NCBI RefSeq assembly: GCF_011064615.1
Contig: NZ_JAALJH010000039.1
Span: 16,903-80,902 of the forward strand
Source of the DNA: Aquisphaera insulae
GTDB taxonomy: Bacteria; Planctomycetota; Planctomycetia; Isosphaerales; Isosphaeraceae
Length of the DNA stretch: 64,000 nt
Reading direction: 5' to 3'
The first letter of the stretch is position 1. Each line of letters begins with the position of its first letter. The notes under the pieces are model-generated. The model was not told the origin of the DNA. It did not search any database and saw only the letters and a program-made list of their open reading frames with translations. Positions 10,218-16,522 of this stretch are shown here, one piece after another. The position numbers and the translations under genes are program-made.

Positions 10218-11123
10218 TCAGTACCTGTCGGAGTCGATCACCTCGCCGTCCGCCCGGTTCGCCAGCAGCCCGAACACGTTGGTGGCGATGCTCGACTTGA
10301 TGAACCGGACCGACCCGTCGCCGAACGCGAAGTTCGCCCCGCCCGGGTGCCGGCTCGCGAACCCGCCCACGAAATCGGGCTTGCCCACGTTGGCCAGCCC
10401 CGCCTCCTCCTCGGCCGTGAGATTGCCGGCAGGAGTCGGCACGGTCCGCCCCGGCGAGAGCATCCGATTCGGGACCAGCCCCGTGTTCCTCAGGCTGGAC
10501 CTCGTGCCGGACGCCCAGCCCAGGTCCAGCCCGTCGTTCAGCTTCTCCCCGACGAAGAGCGTGGACGAGCTGCCGTCGGTGATGCCCTCGTAGGTCACGT
10601 GGCTGTTGAGGAAGAGGACGCCGTGATTGTCCGCCGCGATCGGAGCCTCGACGTCGTGATGGACGCCCGCGTAGCTCGTCATGGCGACGCGGTCCTTGTC
10701 GCGCGACGGGCCGCCGTCGGACGGGCAGAGGAAGCTGCGGATCAGGTGGGTCCGGGAGGTCAGGTTCACGGATTCATACAGGTCGACGCGGAAGTTCAGG
10801 TGGTTGTAGACGTTCTTCTGCTCGAAGTACGGGAGGACCTGGGCCATCCAGCCGAACCCGTACCCCTTGGGGACGTCGAGCACCGGCCCGCTCGCGGCGA
10901 TGACGCCGGGCGGCAGGCACTCGTGCGAGGATTCGTAGTTCTGGAGCGCCAGCCCGAGCTGCATGAGGTTGTTGACGCATTGCGCCCGCCGGGCCGCCTC
11001 GCGGGCCGACTGGACCGCCGGCAGCAGGAGCGCGATCAGCACCGCGATGATGGCGATCACGACCAGCAGCTCGATCAGGGTGAACCCGCCGCGGCGGGCC
11101 GTCAGGGGATGTCTGCAAATCAT
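10218..11123 (-). CDS. DUF1559 pilin-like protein (first of three)
   Basis: 301 aa. It has the most canonical signal of the three: RRGG then FTLIELLVVIAIIAVLIALL, followed by LPAVQSAREAARRAQCVNNL. The C-terminal motifs GGANFAFGDGSVRFIKSS and RADGEVIDSDRY are also typical. Its ATG overlaps the stop codon of the preceding GspK-like gene by four bases (ATGA), which implies translational coupling to the tip pseudopilins. As the best match to family consensus it is the likeliest major subunit of the fibre built by this operon; that assignment is inference from position and sequence only. Confidence 0.93.
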   Translation of the reverse strand: MICRHPLTARRGGFTLIELLVVIAIIAVLIALLLPAVQSAREAARRAQCVNNLMQLGLALQNYESSHECLPPGVIAASGPVLDVPKGYGFGWMAQVLPYFEQKNVYNHLNFRVDLYESVNLTSRTHLIRSFLCPSDGGPSRDKDRVAMTSYAGVHHDVEAPIAADNHGVLFLNSHVTYEGITDGSSSTLFVGEKLNDGLDLGWASGTRSSLRNTGLVPNRMLSPGRTVPTPAGNLTAEEEAGLANVGKPDFVGGFASRHPGGANFAFGDGSVRFIKSSIATNVFGLLANRADGEVIDSDRY

Positions 11124-11569
11124 CGCGAAGCTCCTGTCTTGACCGAGCCGGGCTCGAGCTCAACCTGAAGGGACGACCGGGCCCGCCGCGGGGCCTCCGG
11201 GGGGTAGTCTGCGTGGATCACCAGGTGACGTGACGCACCGTCCTGCTCGACCTTGATCACGATCACGGCGGCCGGGTCGTCGGCCCGGCCTTCCCGTGCG
11301 GTGCCGCCCAGGCCAAGGTCCGCCCGGGAGAGCGTCCACGTCTCGCCCGCGTAGCTCGCGTTCGAGGCCAGCCGGGCGAGGCCCCGTTCGAGGCCCGCCT
11401 GCGCCAGCCACTGCGACTGGGCCTCGCGCTCGTGGACGAGCAGGCCGTCTCGCCGGACGACCCCCAGCCGCAGCAGGGCCCCGGAGATCATCGTCAGCAC
11501 GACGAGGCACACGAGCACCGCCACCGCCGCCATGCCGCGCCGGGCCGACCTGATGGTTGTGAACGTCAT
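11120..11569 (-). CDS. GspK/PilX-like minor pseudopilin
   Basis: 149 aa from the ATG at 11569; the frame is open further upstream, but that stretch is only the complement frame of the preceding gene, and the ATG forms an ATGA overlap with that gene's stop. The N-terminus reads RRG then MAAVAVLVCLVVLTMISGAL, a pilin-type helix without Glu at +5. Loss of Glu5 is characteristic of the tip subunit GspK. The sequence QSQWLAQAGLERGLARL is typical of PilX/GspK-like proteins in planctomycetes. It is shorter than classical GspK (about 300 aa), so the large inserted domain is missing. It probably caps the pseudopilus together with the GspI- and GspJ-like products of the two genes before it. Confidence 0.8.
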   Translation of the reverse strand: MTFTTIRSARRGMAAVAVLVCLVVLTMISGALLRLGVVRRDGLLVHEREAQSQWLAQAGLERGLARLASNASYAGETWTLSRADLGLGGTAREGRADDPAAVIVIKVEQDGASRHLVIHADYPPEAPRRARSSLQVELEPGSVKTGASR

Positions 11570-12129
11570 CGCGTGCCTCCCCCCGCCGGCGGGCTCGATG
11601 TCGCCCCGGCCTTCGTGCTGTTCCTGCCGATCTGGGCGACGACCTCGAAGAGCCGGGGCGAGCTCGACGACTCGTCCGGCGTCCGCCGATCCACCGCCAG
11701 CACGGCAAAGCGGTATGGGCCGTCCTCGCGGACCTCCGGCCTGACTCGCGACCGGGCCGATAGCGGATAGGTCTCGCGGCGAACCACGGCACCCTTGAGC
11801 CGCTCGACCCGGCCAAGTCGAGCGTCCCTGGTGCAGTCGTAAAGGACCTCGTGCTCCGGCCCGAGCACGAGCCTCAGGCCGGGCTCCTTCTCCACCAGCG
11901 AGGCGGAGGCCGCCGCATGGGCATCGTTCCGGAACTGCTCGGCGAGCCGAGCCAGGGCGACGGCCCCGTCGATCCGCGTCCGGCCGTCGGCGTCGAGCCG
12001 TAGCAGGAGCTGGAGCATCATGGCGCACATGCCGAGCATCGCGGCCAGGCCGCTCATCATGACCATCATCTCGATGATCGTGATGCCTCGCCTCCGTAGT
12101 GACCCGTGAGTGAAACTTCGAACCATCAT
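11566..12129 (-). CDS. GspJ/PilW-like minor pseudopilin
   Basis: 187 aa from the first of two adjacent ATGs (12129), chosen because it makes an ATGA overlap with the upstream stop; the second ATG at 12126 is equally possible. The N-terminus RRRG then ITIIEMMVMMSGLAAML has the Gly/+1 junction and Glu at +5 of a type IV pilin signal, with an unusually methionine-rich helix. The stretch after it, LARLAEQFRNDAHAA, is typical of PulJ/GspJ-like proteins. The C-terminal half is a probable beta domain (EVLYDCTRDARLGRVERL). Its stop overlaps the next gene by four bases. Likely a tip subunit of the pseudopilus. Confidence 0.8.
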   Translation of the reverse strand: MMVRSFTHGSLRRRGITIIEMMVMMSGLAAMLGMCAMMLQLLLRLDADGRTRIDGAVALARLAEQFRNDAHAAASASLVEKEPGLRLVLGPEHEVLYDCTRDARLGRVERLKGAVVRRETYPLSARSRVRPEVREDGPYRFAVLAVDRRTPDESSSSPRLFEVVAQIGRNSTKAGATSSPPAGGGTR

Positions 12130-12584
12130 GGCCGCGGCCTCCCGGCGAAGAGCCAGGTTGTCAGCCGGACCGGCGCGGCCCAACCGCCGGAACGGTCCCG
12201 CCAGCGCAGGACCAGCGAGACCCGCTTCGATCCCGGTCCCCCCGCGGCCCCGTCCGCGACCACCTCCGCCTTCAGCTCGGCACCGGGGAGGACTCCCCGG
12301 GCGTGCGTCGAGAGCGCGACCCTCGAGGCGGCCTCCGAGGTGACCGATTCGAAGGGCCGCGCCGTGAACGTCTCGAGCAGGTTGGACGCTTCCTGGACCG
12401 CCCATTCCCGTCGCTCCGCGCCCCGGCGTTCCGCGGCGACCCAGCCCATCACCTTGACGATGAGGAACATGGCGATCATGAACATCGCGGCCGACATGGC
12501 GAGCTCGGCCAGGATGAACGCCGGCCGCATCCGGCCGCCGCCCGACGCCCCGCGCGGACCCGATCGTCCTCTTCGCATAATCAT
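12126..12584 (-). CDS. GspI/PilV-like minor pseudopilin
   Basis: 152 aa from the ATG at 12584 (MIMRRGRSG), which overlaps the upstream GspF-like stop by four bases. The prepilin signal is less standard: RPA then FILAELAMSAAMFMIAMFLI, still giving Phe at +1 and Glu at +5. A short amphipathic region follows (QEASNLLETFTARPFESV) and then a small beta-rich domain ending in LTTWLFAGRPRP. Size and position next to the GspJ- and GspK-like genes suggest the GspI/PilV role in the tip complex. Family assignment rests on the signal and gene order, since minor pseudopilins are poorly conserved. Confidence 0.75.
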   Translation of the reverse strand: MIMRRGRSGPRGASGGGRMRPAFILAELAMSAAMFMIAMFLIVKVMGWVAAERRGAERREWAVQEASNLLETFTARPFESVTSEAASRVALSTHARGVLPGAELKAEVVADGAAGGPGSKRVSLVLRWRDRSGGWAAPVRLTTWLFAGRPRP

Positions 12585-13885
12585 GTGTCGGCGATCCTCG
12601 AGATCAGGGTGACGAGGGGGAGGAAGAACGCCGCGGCGACGACGAAGACGACGAACCCGAGCAGCAGGACCATCAGGGGGAAGATCATCTGGATCAGGAC
12701 CTGGAGCCGGCCAGCCAGCCGCCGTTCGCCGCCGTCGGCCGCCTCCTTCATGGCCCATTCCAGGTTCCCGAGCCGGGTGGCCGATCGCAGCAGCTCCGCA
12801 TCGCCCGCCTTCAGGAGGCCTCGGGACTGGAGGGCGTCGATCCAGGGCCCGCCGTGCTGGACCTCATACTCGGCCGCGGCGAGCTGACGCCGTACCCACC
12901 AGGTCGGGTAGTGTTCCTCGAGCGTCCGCAAGGCCGACTCGATCGACAGCCTGGAACCGACCGCCAGCGAGAGCGATCGGAGGATCAAGGCCGAATGCCT
13001 CCGCCTGAAGAAGCGATCGAAGAACGGGACGTCGTAGTTCCACCACCCGGTGAACGAGTACGGCAGATAGATCAGCAGCAGGATGTTGGCGAGGATCAGG
13101 GGCGAAAATAGGTAGAAATACTTGATGACGAAATGACTGGCCTCGATGACGAAGACCGTCAGTTGCGGCAGCGGCACGCCGAAGTCCTTGAAGATCATCT
13201 CCATCTTGGGGACGATTGAGAACATGATGAATCCGGTGATCGCCTCGATCCCCAGCGCCATGGCCAGGAAGTACGTGAGGCGGCTGACGATCGCCCCCCA
13301 GACGGGCATCCGAGCCGCCCGGGAGGCGGCCGCCATCCGCAGGGCCTCCGGCAGCTTCCCCGTCCGCTCTCCCACGTAGGCGAGCAGCACCGCATCCTTC
13401 GAGACCAGCCGCGGCGAGGCTTCCAGCGCCCGGGACAGGGGCTCGCCCGCGTGGAGGTTCGCCGCCAGCTCGAGGAGGCTTCGGCGTCCCCGTCCCGAGT
13501 ACTGGTCGGCGAAGGCCGCGATCGTCACCGGCAGCGGCATGCCGCGCTCGGCGGCGATCGCGATGATGGAGAGCAGCGCGTCCTGCTGGGTCGACATCCG
13601 CTTCGAGGCCACCACGCCCATCGCGATCGCGGCGGCGAGCAGGAAGAGGATCCCCGCGAAGACCGCGCTCCAACCGACGGCGAGGGCGACGGCCATCCCG
13701 ACCGCGACCACCAGGACCAGCACCATCATCTGCCAGAGCCGCATCGAAGGCCGCGGCGGGGGCGCGAGCGAGAGGTCCAGCTCCTCCCCGGACCATCCCC
13801 GGGATGGCTTGTTCGGCGCGGGAGACGCGGGTGTCCCCTGCCGCTCCGGCTCGTCGTCGACCTCCCAGACACCCTCGCCGCTCAT
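12581..13885 (-). CDS. GspF-family inner-membrane platform protein, copy 1 (434 aa)
   Basis: The first 45 residues are polar and disordered-looking. Two early hydrophobic segments (about residues 50-95) precede the first T2SSF domain, which contains IAAERGMPLPVTIAAFADQY and KDAVLLAYVGERTGKLPEAL. Two membrane helices follow (around TYFLAMALGIEAITGFIMFS and YLFSPLILANILLLIYLPYS), then a second T2SSF domain (HYPTWWVRRQLAAAEYEVQH) and a C-terminal helix ending LPLVTLISRIADT. GspF/PilC proteins form the inner-membrane platform that contacts the assembly ATPase. The extra N-terminal helix pair sets this copy apart from the next two. It lies 44 bp downstream of copy 2 and overlaps the GspI-like gene by four bases. 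Confidence 0.88.
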   Translation of the reverse strand: MSGEGVWEVDDEPERQGTPASPAPNKPSRGWSGEELDLSLAPPPRPSMRLWQMMVLVLVVAVGMAVALAVGWSAVFAGILFLLAAAIAMGVVASKRMSTQQDALLSIIAIAAERGMPLPVTIAAFADQYSGRGRRSLLELAANLHAGEPLSRALEASPRLVSKDAVLLAYVGERTGKLPEALRMAAASRAARMPVWGAIVSRLTYFLAMALGIEAITGFIMFSIVPKMEMIFKDFGVPLPQLTVFVIEASHFVIKYFYLFSPLILANILLLIYLPYSFTGWWNYDVPFFDRFFRRRHSALILRSLSLAVGSRLSIESALRTLEEHYPTWWVRRQLAAAEYEVQHGGPWIDALQSRGLLKAGDAELLRSATRLGNLEWAMKEAADGGERRLAGRLQVLIQMIFPLMVLLLGFVVFVVAAAFFLPLVTLISRIADT

Positions 13886-13929
13886 GGATCGCTCCCCGGA
13901 TCTGTCCCTCGACGGGCCTCGACCTTCCC

Positions 13930-15000
13930 TCAGCCGGACAACCTGGTGATCAGCATGATCAGGGGCAGGAAGAGCCCGACGACCCCCACCGCGACGCCCA
14001 TGAAGACGAAGAGCGCCGCCAGGACGGCCATCACGGTCCCCGCGAACGACGCCTGGGTCCGGGCCCTCGCCTCGTACATCTCGCCGGCCGTGTGGAGGAT
14101 CTCCGCGGTCGTGTTGTGATCGTCGGCCCAGCGGATCAGGCGGGGCAGGTTGCGCGGCAGGTCCGGCTGGCGCGCCATCGTCGAGTAGAGCGGCTGGCCG
14201 TTCTCGACCCCCCGGGCCATCGACTCGGCCGCGTGGGCCAGGCTGGAGTTCTCCACCCCTTCACCCGTCAATCGCAGGGCCTGGGGCATGGGGAGCCGGC
14301 TCTCGAGCAGGAGGGCCAGCAGGTGGCAGAACTCGGCCCAACCGGTGTACTTCCAGACCGAACCCAGGACCGGGACCTTCGCCATCGCGCCTCGGAACGC
14401 GGGGCTACCCGCGATCAGCTTGCCCGACAACCAGACGACCAGGAAGGCCAGGCCGACGATCGCCAGCCCGGGCCAGACGGCGCGGATCCCGTGGGAGACG
14501 TTGATCAGCAGGATCGTGATCCCCGGCAGGGAGACGCCGAAGTCCCTGAAGATCGCCTCGAACATGGCGACGACGAAGGTGTCGGCGACGACCAGGATCA
14601 GGATCGTCAGCGCGATGGTGAAGATCGGGTAGGCCATCCCCAGCCAGAGTCGGCGACGGAGATCGGTCCCGACGCTCACGTAGCCCGTGAACCGGCCGAG
14701 CACGTCTCCCAACCGGCCCGACTTCAGGCCCCCCAGGACGATCCCTCGGAGGTGCGCGGGGATCCGGCCCTTCTGCCGCTCCATCGCCTCGTCGAGCGGT
14801 ATGCCGGCCTCCAGCGCCTGCCCCAGCTCCAGCAGCGAGGTACGCAGGCGGCCCGCCGGAAGCTCCTCGCCGAGCGCGGCGAGCCCCGGGCCGAGCGGCA
14901 AGCCCGCCCCGGTCAGGCCGGCGAGCTGATCGGTCATCCGGGCCGCTTCCTCGGCCGAGAGCTCGCCACGTCCTCCGGAGTGATCGGAACCGCCCGCCAT
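13930..15000 (-). CDS. GspF-family inner-membrane platform protein, copy 2 (356 aa)
   Basis: Starts MAGGSDHSGGRGELSAEEAA. Domain order is that of T2SSF: a first helical domain with LAALGEELPAGRLRTSLLEL and GIVLGGLKSGRLGDVLGRF, membrane helices (YPIFTIALTILILVVADTFV and GLAIVGLAFLVVWLSGKLIA), a second helical domain (WAEFCHLLALLLESRLPMPQ) and a final helix (VMAVLAALFVFMGVAVGVVG). The length is a little below the usual 400 aa. It sits between two further GspF-like genes, 63 bp from copy 3 and 44 bp from copy 1. Canonical secretion or pilus systems usually carry one such protein, so its partners are unclear. Confidence 0.9.
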   Translation of the reverse strand: MAGGSDHSGGRGELSAEEAARMTDQLAGLTGAGLPLGPGLAALGEELPAGRLRTSLLELGQALEAGIPLDEAMERQKGRIPAHLRGIVLGGLKSGRLGDVLGRFTGYVSVGTDLRRRLWLGMAYPIFTIALTILILVVADTFVVAMFEAIFRDFGVSLPGITILLINVSHGIRAVWPGLAIVGLAFLVVWLSGKLIAGSPAFRGAMAKVPVLGSVWKYTGWAEFCHLLALLLESRLPMPQALRLTGEGVENSSLAHAAESMARGVENGQPLYSTMARQPDLPRNLPRLIRWADDHNTTAEILHTAGEMYEARARTQASFAGTVMAVLAALFVFMGVAVGVVGLFLPLIMLITRLSG

Positions 15001-15063
15001 CTCTGCCTCGCCTTCCCGAACGACTGGTTCTGACCGTTCGCTCGCCCGCGCGATCGGCCGCGA

Positions 15064-16146
15064 TCAGGGGATCGCAATCCCCCGGAGCATGGTCGAGAGG
15101 GGCACGAACAGGCTCAGTCCATAGAGCGCCGTCGCCGTCCCCCCCAGCACCACCATCAGGACCGTCGGGAGGACGATCCTCAGCTTCTCGGCCTGGTAGG
15201 CGCCTCGCTTGCGATACATGGGGGCCAGGTTTCGCAGCGCCTTCACGAGCGATCCCTGCTCCTCCCCGGCCGCGAGAGTCCAGCGGAGCAGCGGCCGGAA
15301 GGCACCGGGCGAGGAGTCCTTCAAGACGGCCCGCGGCGATTCCCCTCGCTCGACGGCCTCGGCAAGCTCCCTGGCCCCGGCGGCCAATGTCGGATTGCCG
15401 GACGCCTCCCCGGCCAGCCGAGCCGCCTGGGGGTAGCCCACGCCGTGCTCCAGCAGCAGGGCCAGCAGCTCCGCGAAGCCGGCCGATTCGTAATCCTCAC
15501 TCAACTCGCTCATCCAGGGGACGAAACGTAGCACGGTTCGACCCGGCCCCCGAAAGGCCGCCGCCCCTCCCGATCGCCGCCAGGCGACGAAGAGGGCCAC
15601 GAGCGCCAGCGGCCAGATCGGCCACCAGAGCCAGGCGTGCGTGCCGACGGCCGCCAGCCATCGGACCGGCGAAACCACCTCCACCCCGAGCGACTCGCAG
15701 GCCTCCACGAACCGCGGTATGACCAGGGTCACCATCCCCAGGAAGAGGAGATAGGCCAGGGACAGCACCACCAGCGGATACCAGAGGGCCAGGCCGATCG
15801 TTTCGCGGGCCTCGGCGTAACCCCGGATGTAACGGGCCAGCCCCTCCAGGGCCGAGGCGAGGTTGCCGGATTTCGCCCCCGCCTCCACCACCGCCCGGTA
15901 CAACGGCGGGGCCGCCGCGCTCTCGGCCTCGAGCGCCTGGTGCAGGTCCTCACCCCGCCCCAGCCGCACCGCCAGGGATTCCGCGATCCGCTTCAGGCCG
16001 CCGCGGAGATCGTCGCCAATCCGGGCCAGCCCCTGGTCCAGCGGCAAGCCAGCCTTCACCAGCGCCACGATCTCCTCATTGAGCGCCGCCAGCTCCCCCA
16101 ACGTGAGTGACCCCGCCGACCTCGCCCCGTCCTCCGCCTGAGACAT
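15064..16146 (-). CDS. GspF-family inner-membrane platform protein, copy 3 (first gene of operon)
   Basis: 360 aa from the ATG at 16146 (MSQAEDGARSAGSLTLGEL); an upstream in-frame start would only add a low-complexity RG-rich leader. The T2SSF pattern is clear: LAALNEEIVALVKAGLPLDQ near the N-terminus, YRAVVEAGAKSGNLASALEG, helices LWYPLVVLSLAYLLFLGMVT and WPIWPLALVALFVAWRRSGG, the second domain AGFAELLALLLEHGVGYPQA, and a last helix around VLPTVLMVVLGGTATALYGL. It resembles copy 2 more closely than copy 1. As the promoter-proximal gene it follows a perfect hairpin 31 bp upstream. Confidence 0.9.
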   Translation of the reverse strand: MSQAEDGARSAGSLTLGELAALNEEIVALVKAGLPLDQGLARIGDDLRGGLKRIAESLAVRLGRGEDLHQALEAESAAAPPLYRAVVEAGAKSGNLASALEGLARYIRGYAEARETIGLALWYPLVVLSLAYLLFLGMVTLVIPRFVEACESLGVEVVSPVRWLAAVGTHAWLWWPIWPLALVALFVAWRRSGGAAAFRGPGRTVLRFVPWMSELSEDYESAGFAELLALLLEHGVGYPQAARLAGEASGNPTLAAGARELAEAVERGESPRAVLKDSSPGAFRPLLRWTLAAGEEQGSLVKALRNLAPMYRKRGAYQAEKLRIVLPTVLMVVLGGTATALYGLSLFVPLSTMLRGIAIP

Positions 16147-16176
16147 CCGCCCGTCTCCCCGCCCGACCGACGGACC

Positions 16177-16200
16177 GCGACGCACCCGATGGTGCGTCGC
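16177..16200 (-). promoter_or_regulatory. Perfect 10-bp hairpin upstream of the pseudopilus operon
   Basis: GCGACGCACC, loop CGAT, GGTGCGTCGC form an uninterrupted 10-bp stem with a four-base loop, ending 31 bp before the ATG of the first GspF-like gene. It could be an operator dyad for a repressor or a structure in the 5' untranslated leader controlling translation. No T-run follows in either direction, so it is not a typical terminator. The inverted repeat is seen directly; its function is inference. Confidence 0.5.
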
Positions 16201-16284
16201 TCACCGTCTACGACATTTGTGCCAGGGTCATCTCACCACAATTGTCGGAGACTTGCAAGGGGCGACTTCAGAAAAAGGGGGCGA

Positions 16285-16419
16285 GGGGCTTCGGAAAGGG
16301 GCGAGGGACGAGGGACGAGGAGAAAGGGACCGGGGAGAATGGCTGACAGTTCAGTCCGTCGGACGCCCATCCTGTCTTCTCCTCTTCGCCCCTCGCCCCT
16401 CGCCCCTTTCCGAAGCCCC
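16285..16419. repeat. Dispersed inverted-repeat element, copy A (REP/MITE-like, 135 bp)
   Basis: The element begins GGGGCTTCGGAAAGGGGCG at 16285 and ends with its exact reverse complement at 16419; the outermost 23 bases pair perfectly. Inside each arm are two to three tandem heptamers of type CGAGGGA/G. The centre (about 16325-16375) is unrelated unique sequence. A second copy with the same ends and heptamers lies at 48758-48925. There is no coding capacity, so it would have to be a non-autonomous element or a REP-like repeat. It could also fold into a strong stem in RNA. Confidence 0.75.
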
Positions 16420-16433
16420 TCCCGCTCGCCGGC

Positions 16434-16463
16434 TTGACGCGAGTTCTCCCGGAGACGTAAGTT
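16434..16463 (+). promoter_or_regulatory. Possible sigma-70-type promoter for the DUF1549 operon
   Basis: TTGACG at 16434-16439 matches five of six -35 bases. An 18-bp spacer leads to TAAGTT at 16458-16463, a weak -10. The GTG start of the DUF1549 gene lies about 60 bp further on, in a locally A/T-richer stretch. Planctomycete promoters are poorly defined, so this is a tentative call. Its -35 starts only 14 bases beyond the right end of the inverted-repeat element. Confidence 0.3.
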
Positions 16464-16522
16464 AAACATCAGTCACACATCCTACCGATGGATTCGAGGC
16501 GACCGCTCCCCGGGGGCAACAC

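Larger units (their letters stand above)
16147..16522. other. Divergent intergenic region (376 bp) without a gene
   Basis: It separates the start of the pseudopilus operon (reading left) from the start of the DUF1549 gene (reading right), so both promoters must lie here. It holds a perfect hairpin near the operon side, a 135-bp inverted-repeat element in the middle and a possible promoter immediately right of that element, each listed separately. Short open frames exist across the repeat, but they change character with the repeat units and show no protein-like composition, so I do not call a gene. Confidence 0.8.

Noticed and set aside
16205..16245. A sigma-54-like sequence (TGGCAC then TCGTA on the minus strand) upstream of the pseudopilus operon
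   Set aside because: The -12 element lacks the invariant GC at the correct spacing, so it does not meet the sigma-54 consensus.
16261..16470. Short open frames across inverted-repeat copy A on both strands
   Set aside because: Translations are products of the heptamer repeats, without any conserved or hydrophobic pattern.
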